Translations under genes and position numbers: made by a program
The notes under the pieces: model-generated
What the model was told of the DNA's origin: nothing
What the model saw: only the letters and a program-made list of their open reading frames with translations
Database searches by the model: none
Origin: an uncultured Alphaproteobacteria bacterium
Lineage (GTDB): Bacteria > Pseudomonadota > Alphaproteobacteria > Micropepsales > Micropepsaceae
Reading direction: 5' to 3'
DNA length: 64,000 bases
NCBI GenBank assembly: GCA_902826695.1
Contig: CADEFU010000004.1
Location: 1-64,000, forward strand
Shown: one piece after another, positions 56,168 to 64,000 of the stretch
Numbering within the stretch: position 1 is the first letter of the stretch
How the letters are laid out: the number at the start of each line of letters is the position of its first letter

Positions 56168-58282
56168 ATGACCAAACTCATCGTCGACGGCAAAGAAATC
56201 GACGTCCCCGCGGACTATACGCTGCTGCAAGCCTGCGAAGCGGCCGGCGCCGAGATTCCGCGCTTCTGCTACCACGAGCGTTTGTCGATCGCCGGCAATT
56301 GCCGCATGTGCCTTGTCGAGTTGAAAGGCTCGCCGAAGCCCGTCGCGTCGTGCGCATGGGGTGTGCGCGACTGCCGCCCTGGCCCGAACAACGAGCCGCC
56401 GGTCGTCAATACGAAGTCGCCGCTGGTGAAGAAGGCGCGCGAAGGGGTGATGGAGTTCCTGCTCATCAACCACCCGCTCGACTGCCCGATCTGCGACCAA
56501 GGTGGCGAGTGCGACCTGCAGGACCAGGCGATGGCCTATGGCCACGCGAAGTTCAACCGTTACGAAGAGAACAAGCGCGCGGTCACCGACAAGAACATGG
56601 GGCCGCTCGTCAATACGATCATGACGCGCTGCATCCATTGCACGCGTTGCGTTCGCTTTGCAGCGGAAGTGGCCGGCGTCGACGAGATCGGCGCGACCGG
56701 CCGCGGCGAGGACATGGAGATTACGACATACCTCGAGCACGCTGTTTCGTCGGAGATGTCAGGCAATGTCATCGACCTCTGCCCCGTCGGCGCGCTGACC
56801 TCGAAACCCTACAAGTTTAACGCACGCCCCTGGGAACTCACGAAGACCGAGTCCGTTGACGTGATGGACGCCGTCGGCAGCGCGATCCGCGTGGACTCGC
56901 GCGGCGCGGAAGTGATGCGCTTCCTCCCGCGCGTCAACGAAGAGGTCAACGAAGAGTGGATCTCCGACAAGACCCGCTTCGTCTGGGACGGCCTGCGCCG
57001 CCAGCGCCTCGACAAGCCCTACGTCCGCAAGAACGGTAAGCTGCAACCGGCCTCTTGGGCGGAAGCCTTCGCGGCCATCGCTGATCGCGTACGCGCAACA
57101 CGGCCCGAGCGTATGGCCGCCCTCGTCGGCGACCTCGTCAGTGCCGAACCGATCAAAGCGCTCAAAGACCTTATGCTCGCGCTCGGTGTGGCAAACCTGG
57201 ACTGCCGCCAAGATGGTGCGAAGCTCGGCCATGGCCCCCGCCAGGGCTACCTGTTCAACACGACGATTGCCGGCATCGAGCACGCCGACGCGCTGCTGCT
57301 TATCGGCACGAACCCGCGTTGGGAAGCGCCGCTCGTCAACGCGCGCATCCGCAAAGCCTGGCTGCGCAACGACCTGAAGATCATGCGCATCGGTCCGCGC
57401 TTCGACCTGACCTATCAAGTGCAGGATCTCGACAACAACCCGGCCGATCTCGCCGACATCGCGACAGGCAAGCACCGCGCTTTCGAAGTTCTGAAGAACG
57501 CGAAGCACCCGATGCTGATCTTAGGCGCCGGCGCGCTCGCGCGTCCCGACGGCGCCGCGATCCTCGATGCCGCTGCGCAGATCGCGCGCAACACCGGCAT
57601 GATCGGACCGAGCGGCGAGGGCGGTTGGAACGGCTTCAACGTGCTGCACACGGCGGCCGCGCGTGTCGGCGCGCTCGACCTCGGCTTCTTGCCGCAGAAG
57701 GGCGGCAAGGACACGATTGCGATCCTCGACGCCGCCGCACGCGGCGACATCGACTTCGTCTATCTGCTTGGGGCTGACGAAATCGACACGAAGAAGTTGG
57801 GTCAAGCGTTCGTCGTCTACCAAGGCTCGCACGGCGACGCCGGCGCCCACCGCGCCGACGTGATCTTGCCGGGCAGCACCTACACCGAACAGAACGGCAC
57901 CTACGTGAACATCGAAGGCCGCGTGCAACAAGCCCGCCGCGCCACATTCCCACCCGGCGACGCGCGTGAAGATTGGACGATCCTGCGCGCGCTCTCCGAC
58001 GTGCTCGGCAAGAAGCTTCCCTACGACGACATGGGCACTCTCCGCCTTGCAATGCTGAAAGACGCGCCGCACTTTGCCGAAACCGACCGCGCGCCGGCCC
58101 ACCCAGGCGTCGATGTCGGGATTTGGACATCGATCGGCGCGGCGGGAACAATCGCCAAGACGCCGTTCGAGTACCCCGTGAAAGACTTCTATCTTACGAA
58201 TCCGATCGCCCGCGCCAGCCATGTGATGGCCGAGTGCTCGTCCCTGTTCGTCAAACCGCGCCTCAGCGCGGCAGCGGAGTAG
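56168..58282 (+). CDS. nuoG: NADH-quinone oxidoreductase subunit G
   Basis: 704 residues. The N-terminal part carries the ferredoxin-like [2Fe-2S] site ([20 protein letters not shown]), the His-Cys cluster segment ([20 protein letters not shown]) and the [4Fe-4S] set [14 protein letters not shown]. The rest is a degenerate molybdopterin-oxidoreductase fold without a cofactor role. It relays electrons from NuoF to NuoI. Confidence 0.96.
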   Translation: MTKLIVDGKEIDVPADYTLLQACEAAGAEIPRFCYHERLSIAGNCRMCLVELKGSPKPVASCAWGVRDCRPGPNNEPPVVNTKSPLVKKAREGVMEFLLINHPLDCPICDQGGECDLQDQAMAYGHAKFNRYEENKRAVTDKNMGPLVNTIMTRCIHCTRCVRFAAEVAGVDEIGATGRGEDMEITTYLEHAVSSEMSGNVIDLCPVGALTSKPYKFNARPWELTKTESVDVMDAVGSAIRVDSRGAEVMRFLPRVNEEVNEEWISDKTRFVWDGLRRQRLDKPYVRKNGKLQPASWAEAFAAIADRVRATRPERMAALVGDLVSAEPIKALKDLMLALGVANLDCRQDGAKLGHGPRQGYLFNTTIAGIEHADALLLIGTNPRWEAPLVNARIRKAWLRNDLKIMRIGPRFDLTYQVQDLDNNPADLADIATGKHRAFEVLKNAKHPMLILGAGALARPDGAAILDAAAQIARNTGMIGPSGEGGWNGFNVLHTAAARVGALDLGFLPQKGGKDTIAILDAAARGDIDFVYLLGADEIDTKKLGQAFVVYQGSHGDAGAHRADVILPGSTYTEQNGTYVNIEGRVQQARRATFPPGDAREDWTILRALSDVLGKKLPYDDMGTLRLAMLKDAPHFAETDRAPAHPGVDVGIWTSIGAAGTIAKTPFEYPVKDFYLTNPIARASHVMAECSSLFVKPRLSAAAE

Positions 58283-58287
58283 GGCAA

Positions 58288-59349
58288 ATGACCGAGTGGT
58301 TCAAAGGCATCAACGACGCGCTTCTCGACTTCTATTGGCCGAACGCCTTCTGGCTCGATATCGTGGGCATGTCGGCGATGATGCTGCTGTTCATCGTCGT
58401 GTTGCTCCTGATGATCGCTTTCATGCTGCTGTTCGACCGCAAGGTTTGGGCAGCCGTGATGTTGCGCCGCGGCCCGAACGTGGTAGGCCCTTACGGTCTG
58501 CTCCAGTCGTTCGCGGACCTTCTCAAATTCGTCTTCAAGGAAGTCGTCATTCCCTCCGGTGCGAACAAGGGTGTGTTCCTGCTCGCGCCGTTGGTTTCGA
58601 CCACGCTCGCGCTCGGCGCGTGGGCTGTCGTTCCGGTCGCTGACCGTTGGGTCTTTGCCGACATCAACGTCGGCGTTCTGTACATCTTCGCGATCTCCTC
58701 GCTCGGCGTGTACGGCATCATCATGGGCGGCTGGGCTTCGAACTCGAAATACCCGTTTCTGGGCAGCCTGCGCTCCGCCGCGCAGATGGTTTCCTACGAG
58801 GTCTCAATCGGCTTCGTCGTCATCACGGTGCTGCTGACCGCGGGCAGCCTGAACCTCTCCAAGATCGTGGATGCCCAAGCCGGCGGCATGCATCACTGGT
58901 ACCTGTTCAGCCACCTGCTGCCGATGGCGGTGGTCTTCTTCATCTCGGCCTTGGCCGAAACGAACCGCCCGCCGTTCGACTTGCCGGAAGCCGAGTCGGA
59001 ACTCGTTGCGGGCTTCATGGTCGAATACTCTTCGACGCCGTACCTGCTTTTCATGCTCTCGGAGTACGTCGCAATCGTCCTCATGTGCGCCATGATGACG
59101 ATCATGTTCCTCGGTGGCTGGCACGCGCCGATCGAGGTCGCGCCCTTCACCTGGGTCCCCGGCGTCTTGTGGTTCATCATCAAGATCTGGGTGATCTTCT
59201 TCCTGTTCGCGATGGTCAAGGCGATCGTCCCGCGCTACCGCTACGATCAGCTGATGCGCATCGGTTGGAAGTTCTTTTTGCCGATCTCGATGTTCTGGGT
59301 GGTCGCGACCGCGGGCTATCTCATCGCCTTTGACAAGTTGCCGGGGTAG
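58288..59349 (+). CDS. nuoH: NADH-quinone oxidoreductase subunit H
   Basis: 353 residues with eight or more helices. ERK-type loop [20 protein letters not shown] and [18 protein letters not shown] are the conserved quinone-side regions linking to the first proton channel. The ATG at 58288 gives the usual length and is preceded by AGGG. Confidence 0.97.
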   Translation: MTEWFKGINDALLDFYWPNAFWLDIVGMSAMMLLFIVVLLLMIAFMLLFDRKVWAAVMLRRGPNVVGPYGLLQSFADLLKFVFKEVVIPSGANKGVFLLAPLVSTTLALGAWAVVPVADRWVFADINVGVLYIFAISSLGVYGIIMGGWASNSKYPFLGSLRSAAQMVSYEVSIGFVVITVLLTAGSLNLSKIVDAQAGGMHHWYLFSHLLPMAVVFFISALAETNRPPFDLPEAESELVAGFMVEYSSTPYLLFMLSEYVAIVLMCAMMTIMFLGGWHAPIEVAPFTWVPGVLWFIIKIWVIFFLFAMVKAIVPRYRYDQLMRIGWKFFLPISMFWVVATAGYLIAFDKLPG

Positions 59350-59353
59350 GTCG

Positions 59354-59830
59354 ATGCAGTTCCTCCGCACCATCTTCATGATCGACTTCCTTCGGGGGTT
59401 TTGGCTCGGGTTGAAGTACCTGGTCCGCCCGAAGCCGACGCTGAATTACCCGTTCGAGAAAGGCGCGCTCTCACCCCGTTTCCGCGGCGAGCACGCGCTG
59501 CGCCGCTATGCGAACGGTGAAGAACGTTGCATCGCCTGCAAACTGTGCGAGGCGATCTGCCCCGCGCAGGCGATCACGATCGAGGCCGAACCGCGCGACG
59601 ACGGCTCGCGCCGCACCACGCGCTACGACATCGACATGACGAAGTGCATCTACTGCGGCTTCTGCCAAGAAGCCTGCCCGGTGGATGCGATCGTTGAAGG
59701 GCCGAACTTCGAGTTCGCCACCGAAAGCCGCGAGGAACTGTTCTACGACAAGGACAAGCTCCTCGCGAACGGCGACCGGTGGGAACGCGAGATCGCAAAG
59801 AACTTGGAACTCGACGCTCCTTACCGCTGA
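59354..59830 (+). CDS. nuoI: NADH-quinone oxidoreductase subunit I
   Basis: 158 residues with two [4Fe-4S] motifs: C59, C62, C65, C69 ([18 protein letters not shown]) and C98, C101, C104, C108 ([18 protein letters not shown]). It is the TYKY-type subunit next to NuoB. The N-terminal amphipathic helix [16 protein letters not shown] sits on the membrane. Confidence 0.97.
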   Translation: MQFLRTIFMIDFLRGFWLGLKYLVRPKPTLNYPFEKGALSPRFRGEHALRRYANGEERCIACKLCEAICPAQAITIEAEPRDDGSRRTTRYDIDMTKCIYCGFCQEACPVDAIVEGPNFEFATESREELFYDKDKLLANGDRWEREIAKNLELDAPYR

Positions 59831-59847
59831 CGTGAAGGAATAAAGAC

Positions 59848-60453
59848 GTGATTCTGGCGACCGTCGCCTTCTATGTGTTTGCAACCGGGCTGATCGCGGC
59901 AGCTTTGCTTGTGGTCAGCGCGCGCAACCCCGTGCACTCGGTGCTGTATCTGATCCTGGCGTTCTTCAACGCCGCGGCGCTCTTCGTGCTCTTGGGCGCG
60001 GAATTCCTGGCGATGGTCTTGGTCGTCGTCTATGTCGGCGCGGTCGCCGTGCTCTTCCTCTTCGTCGTGATGATGCTCGACATCGACTTCGCGGAATTGC
60101 GCCAAGGGTTCATGCAGTACGCCCCCATGGGCGTCATCATTGCGATCGTCTTTTTGTTCGAGCTCGCTGCCGTCGGCGGCGCGTGGGTGCTCACGCCGGC
60201 GATCACCGCGGTCGAAAATCCGACGCCCGCCGGCATCACGAACACGGAAGCCCTGGGCCACATCCTCTACACGAAGTACGTCCTGGTCTTCCAAGCGGCC
60301 GGCATGGTGCTGCTCGTCGCCATGATCGGCGCGATCGTCCTGACGCTCCGCCACCGCGAAGGCGTGAAGCGCCAGAGCGCCTCGGTCCAAATCGGCCGCA
60401 AGCGCTCCGAGGCGGTGGAACTACGTAAAGTCCGCCCAGGGGAGGGGCTCTAA
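59848..60453 (+). CDS. nuoJ: NADH-quinone oxidoreductase subunit J
   Basis: 201 residues with five helices. NPVHSVLYLILAFFNAAALF and VYVGAVAVLFLFVVMMLDID are the conserved core (the latter contains the pi-bulge helix). The last 40 residues are charged and cytoplasmic. Confidence 0.96.
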   Translation: MILATVAFYVFATGLIAAALLVVSARNPVHSVLYLILAFFNAAALFVLLGAEFLAMVLVVVYVGAVAVLFLFVVMMLDIDFAELRQGFMQYAPMGVIIAIVFLFELAAVGGAWVLTPAITAVENPTPAGITNTEALGHILYTKYVLVFQAAGMVLLVAMIGAIVLTLRHREGVKRQSASVQIGRKRSEAVELRKVRPGEGL

Positions 60454-60456
60454 CCC

Positions 60457-60765
60457 ATGGTCGTCGGACTAGACCACTATTTGTTCGTCTCCGCCTGCCT
60501 GCTGACGATCGGCATCTTCGGCATCTTCCTGAACCGCAAGAACGTCATCATCATCTTGATGTCGATCGAGCTCATCTTGCTGGCCGTCAACATCAACCTG
60601 GTCGCGTTCTCGGCGTTCCTGGGCGACTTGACCGGCCAAGTCTTCGCACTCCTCGTCCTCACCGTCGCAGCTGCGGAAGCCGCGATCGGCCTTGCCATCC
60701 TTGTCGTCTACTTCCGCAACCGCGGCACGATCGCGGTCGAAGACGTCAACATCATGAAGGGTTGA
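60457..60765 (+). CDS. nuoK: NADH-quinone oxidoreductase subunit K
   Basis: 102 residues with three helices and the two buried glutamates typical of the MrpC-like subunit ([18 protein letters not shown] and [20 protein letters not shown]). Ordinary length. Confidence 0.96.
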   Translation: MVVGLDHYLFVSACLLTIGIFGIFLNRKNVIIILMSIELILLAVNINLVAFSAFLGDLTGQVFALLVLTVAAAEAAIGLAILVVYFRNRGTIAVEDVNIMKG

Positions 60766-60772
60766 GGCGGAC

Positions 60773-62716
60773 GTGATCTATCAAGCCATCCTCCTTCTCC
60801 CGCTCTTCGGCGCGATTCTGGCCGCGTTGATGGGCAAGCGCCTCGGTGAGCACGCGGCCGAGTACACCGCCACGGGCTTTCTGTTCGTCTCCGCGGCGCT
60901 CTCCATATTCGTCTTCTTGAGCTTCTTCGTCTTCGGCCATGGCCACGTCGAAGGCCCGGTCAAGCTGTTCCAGTTCCTGGACTCCGGCGCGCTCCAAGTC
61001 GATTGGTCGATTCGCGTCGATACGCTGACCGCCGTGATGCTCGTCGTCGTGACGGGCGTCTCCTCGCTCGTCCATCTCTACTCGATCGGCTACATGAGCC
61101 ATGACGAGCACCGTCCGCGCTTCTTCGCCTACCTCTCGCTCTTCACGTTCGCGATGCTGGCGCTGGTCACCGCCGACAACTTCGTCCAGCTGTTCTTTGG
61201 CTGGGAAGGCGTAGGCCTCGCTTCGTACCTTCTGATCGGCTTCTGGTACAAAAAGCCGTCCGCGAACGCCGCCGCCATCAAAGCATTCCTTGTCAACCGA
61301 GTCGGCGATTTCGGCTTCGCGCTCGGCATCATGGCGATCTTCTTCGTCTTCGGCACGCTGGACTTCACCGCCGTGTTCGAGGCTGCAAAGGGCCAAGTCG
61401 GCAAATCGCTTACCTTCGGCGGCTACGAAGTCGATGTCCTAACCACGATCTGCCTGCTGCTCTTTATGGGCGCGATGGGCAAGTCCGCACAGTTCATGCT
61501 GCACACCTGGCTGCCCGACGCCATGGAAGGTCCAACCCCGGTTTCGGCGCTTATTCACGCCGCCACCATGGTCACCGCCGGCGTCTTCCTGGTCTGCCGC
61601 TGCTCGCCGCTGTTCGAACTTTCGCCGACGGCGCTCGAAGTCGTGACCGTCATCGGCGCCACGACCGCGTTCTTTGCGGCAACCGTTGGCCTCTTCCAAA
61701 ACGACATTAAGCGCGTGATCGCGTACTCGACCTGCTCGCAGCTCGGCTACATGTTCTTCGCGGCCGGCGTCGGCGCGTACCAAGCGGCAATGTTCCACCT
61801 CTTCACCCACGCCTTCTTTAAGGCGCTCTTGTTCCTCGGCGCGGGCTCGGTCATTCACGCCCTCGATGGCGAACAAGACATGCGCAACATGGGCGGCATC
61901 AAGAAGAAGGTGCCCTACACCTATTGGCTGATGGTGATCGGTACGCTCGCGATCACCGGCTTCCCAGGCCTGTCCGGCTTCTGGTCGAAGGACGCCATCA
62001 TCGAAAGCGCGTTCGCGGCTCACACCGCCGTCGGGAACTATGCCTTCGCCATGGGCGTGATCGCGGCCGCGATGACGTCGTTCTACTCCTGGCGCCTGAT
62101 TTTCATGACATTCGACGGCAAACACCGCGGCGACCATCACGTTCTCGACCACGCACACGAGTCGCCGCCAGTGATGCTGGTTCCGCTGATCCTGCTCGCC
62201 GCAGGCGCCGTCATCGCCGGCTTTGCGTTTAAGGAGCTCTTCATCGGCCACGAGCACAAGGAGTTCTGGGGCGCGGCCATCGTGAACCTCCAAGCTCACA
62301 CAGCCCTCGAAGGGGCTCACCACGTCCCGACCTGGGTGTTCTTCTCACCCGCCGCCGCGATGATCTTGGGACTGCTGATCGCCTACGTCTACTACATCGA
62401 GTTCCCGGATCTGCCCGCCCGCATGGCTGCGCGCCAAGGCATCGTCTACCAATTCTTCTATAACAAATGGTACTTCGACGAGATCTACGACTTCTTGTTC
62501 GTCCGTCCTGCAATGCGCCTCGGCCACTTCCTGTGGAAGTTCGGCGACGGCAAGGTGATCGACGGCTTCGGTCCCGACGGTGTTGCCGCCGTCGTGTCTG
62601 ACTGGACCAAGTCGATAGTTCGCCTGCAGACCGGTTACGTCTACCACTATGCCTTCGCGATGCTGATCGGCGTCGTCTTGGTCGCGACCTGGTTCGTGGC
62701 GGGAGGCGCGAAATGA
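60773..62716 (+). CDS. nuoL: NADH-quinone oxidoreductase subunit L
   Basis: 647 residues, an antiporter-like proton pump with about fifteen helices plus the long lateral helix at the C terminus. [39 protein letters not shown] and [20 protein letters not shown] carry the channel Glu, Lys and His residues. It starts with GTG at 60773, with GAGGCGG upstream. It overlaps nuoM by ATGA. Confidence 0.96.
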   Translation: MIYQAILLLPLFGAILAALMGKRLGEHAAEYTATGFLFVSAALSIFVFLSFFVFGHGHVEGPVKLFQFLDSGALQVDWSIRVDTLTAVMLVVVTGVSSLVHLYSIGYMSHDEHRPRFFAYLSLFTFAMLALVTADNFVQLFFGWEGVGLASYLLIGFWYKKPSANAAAIKAFLVNRVGDFGFALGIMAIFFVFGTLDFTAVFEAAKGQVGKSLTFGGYEVDVLTTICLLLFMGAMGKSAQFMLHTWLPDAMEGPTPVSALIHAATMVTAGVFLVCRCSPLFELSPTALEVVTVIGATTAFFAATVGLFQNDIKRVIAYSTCSQLGYMFFAAGVGAYQAAMFHLFTHAFFKALLFLGAGSVIHALDGEQDMRNMGGIKKKVPYTYWLMVIGTLAITGFPGLSGFWSKDAIIESAFAAHTAVGNYAFAMGVIAAAMTSFYSWRLIFMTFDGKHRGDHHVLDHAHESPPVMLVPLILLAAGAVIAGFAFKELFIGHEHKEFWGAAIVNLQAHTALEGAHHVPTWVFFSPAAAMILGLLIAYVYYIEFPDLPARMAARQGIVYQFFYNKWYFDEIYDFLFVRPAMRLGHFLWKFGDGKVIDGFGPDGVAAVVSDWTKSIVRLQTGYVYHYAFAMLIGVVLVATWFVAGGAK

Positions 62717-64000
62717 GCGTGATCCTGTCCCTCACGACGTTCCTGCCGCTCATCGGCGTCGCCATGATTTTGCTCATGGCGCGCGGTCCCGCGGGCGACA
62801 TGTTGACCAAACAGATCGCACTTTGGACGACGCTGATCACGTTCGGGTGTTCGCTCTACGCCTGGTCGCTGTTCGACCCGTCGCTCAAGTCGTTCCAACT
62901 CGTCGAAAACCACGCGTGGCTCGGTGGCTCGATCCGCTACCACCTCGGCGTCGACGGCATCTCGCTCCCATTCGTGATCTTGACCGCCTTCTTGATGCCG
63001 CTCTGCATCCTGGCGAGTTGGACGTCGATCGAAACACGCATCAAGGAATACATGATTGCGTTCCTGGTGCTCGAGACGCTGATGATCGGCGTGTTCGTCG
63101 CGCTCGACATGGTGCTCTTCTACCTGTTCTTCGAGGCCGGCCTGATCCCGATGTTCTTGATCATCGGAATCTGGGGCGGCGCCAGGCGCGTCTACGCGTC
63201 ATTCAAGTTCTTCCTCTACACGCTGCTCGGTTCCGTGCTCATGCTCATCGCCATCATGGCGATGTACGTGACGGCCGGCACCACCGACATCGTCGTGCTG
63301 CTTGAGCATGACTTCCCACGCGACATGCAGATGTGGCTGTTCCTGGCCTTCCTCGCCTCCTTCGCGGTGAAGCTCCCGATGTGGCCGGTCCACACCTGGC
63401 TCCCCGATGCCCACGTCGAAGCGCCGACCGCAGGTTCCGTCATCCTTGCCGGCATCCTCTTGAAGATGGGCGGATACGGCTTCCTGCGCTTCTCGTTGCC
63501 GATGTTCCCGGACGCCAGCGTTTACTTCGCGCCGATGATGTTCGCGCTCTCCGTGATCGCGATCGTCTACACGTCGCTCGTGGCGCTCATGCAGGAAGAC
63601 ATCAAAAAGCTGATCGCCTATTCGTCCGTTGCCCACATGGGTTTCGTGACGCTGGGCCTCTTCGCCCTGAACCGCCAAGGCGTCGATGGCGCGGTGGTGC
63701 AAATGATCAGCCACGGCTTTGTTTCTGCCGCGCTCTTCCTCTGCGTCGGCGTCGTCTACGACCGCATGCACACGCGCGAGATCGCGGCCTATGGCGGTCT
63801 CGTCAACCGAATGCCGATCTACGCCGCCGTCTTCATGGTCTTCACGATGGCAAACGTCGGTCTCCCCGGCACCAGCGGCTTCGTCGGCGAGTTTCTGTCG
63901 CTGGTCGGTGTTTACAAGGCGAATTCGACGGTCGCGATCATCGCGACCACCGGCGTGATCTTGAGTGCGGGCTACGCGCTCTGGCTCTACCGTCGCGTCG
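62713..64000 (+). CDS. nuoM: NADH-quinone oxidoreductase subunit M (partial)
   Basis: About 429 codons are visible; the gene runs off the window edge (family length is about 500). It begins [20 protein letters not shown] and contains [60 protein letters not shown] and [20 protein letters not shown], the antiporter-like core. nuoN is expected just beyond the window. Confidence 0.95.
   Translation, partial: MSVILSLTTFLPLIGVAMILLMARGPAGDMLTKQIALWTTLITFGCSLYAWSLFDPSLKSFQLVENHAWLGGSIRYHLGVDGISLPFVILTAFLMPLCILASWTSIETRIKEYMIAFLVLETLMIGVFVALDMVLFYLFFEAGLIPMFLIIGIWGGARRVYASFKFFLYTLLGSVLMLIAIMAMYVTAGTTDIVVLLEHDFPRDMQMWLFLAFLASFAVKLPMWPVHTWLPDAHVEAPTAGSVILAGILLKMGGYGFLRFSLPMFPDASVYFAPMMFALSVIAIVYTSLVALMQEDIKKLIAYSSVAHMGFVTLGLFALNRQGVDGAVVQMISHGFVSAALFLCVGVVYDRMHTREIAAYGGLVNRMPIYAAVFMVFTMANVGLPGTSGFVGEFLSLVGVYKANSTVAIIATTGVILSAGYALWLYRRV

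Overview
The window reads as chromosomal DNA of a GC-rich alphaproteobacterium. Evidence: the order tig-clpP-clpX-lon-hupB, a complex I operon running nuoA to nuoM with alphaproteobacterial gene sizes, a glnB-glnA pair, and a polysaccharide locus whose gene set resembles the holdfast machinery of stalked Caulobacterales/Hyphomonadales. The exact taxon is an inference.

Layout. (1) 1-1,770 is a graveyard of gene fragments: an orphan RHS piece, the C-terminal end of an IS66 transposase and the tail of an IS481-like integrase, separated by many copies of a short repeat containing TGTCCCCGGAATT. (2) 1,776-11,006 is an accessory cell-surface region. A 2,019-residue secreted RHS protein with a transglutaminase-like domain and a proline-rich tail is preceded by a small secreted protein and followed by a Sel1-repeat protein. 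Diverging from them are a secreted protein with cadherin/Ig-like repeats and a small membrane protein. (3) 11,007-11,730 has no gene but holds a minisatellite and a 39-bp inverted repeat pair. (4) 11,731-24,698 is an exopolysaccharide locus: outer-membrane barrel, Wza-type lipoprotein, deacetylase, Wzy-like membrane protein, a JmjC/cupin oxygenase coupled to a GNAT acyltransferase, Wzc-type co-polymerase, initiating phosphoglycosyltransferase, GDP-fucose synthesis (gmd, fcl) and a WecG-type glycosyltransferase. (5) 24,776-28,443 is a ferric-iron ABC transporter with the binding protein facing the other way under a Fur-like box. (6) 29,231-31,011 is glnB-glnA. (7) 31,206-37,397 is a tight five-gene operon (aminotransferase, thiolase-like protein, histidine phosphatase, amidase, Nnr repair enzyme). 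(8) 37,501-44,426 is tRNA-Leu, tig, clpP, clpX, lon, hupB and tRNA-Val. (9) 44,557-51,251 contains an SRPBCC protein, a penicillin-acylase-family lipoprotein translationally coupled to a GH3-family ligase, a FAD oxidoreductase, a DUF4287/DUF5655 protein and tRNA-Asp. (10) 51,537-64,000 is nuoABCDEFGHIJKLM, with nuoM cut by the window edge.

Most of the second half is ordinary housekeeping sequence. The less ordinary signals are the repeat-bounded gene fragments at the left edge, the RHS locus without a recognisable toxin tip, the oxygenase-GNAT pair in the polysaccharide locus, the GH3/penicillin-acylase coupling, and a two-hairpin element placed directly after tRNA-Val and tRNA-Asp whose second stem shows compensatory base changes.
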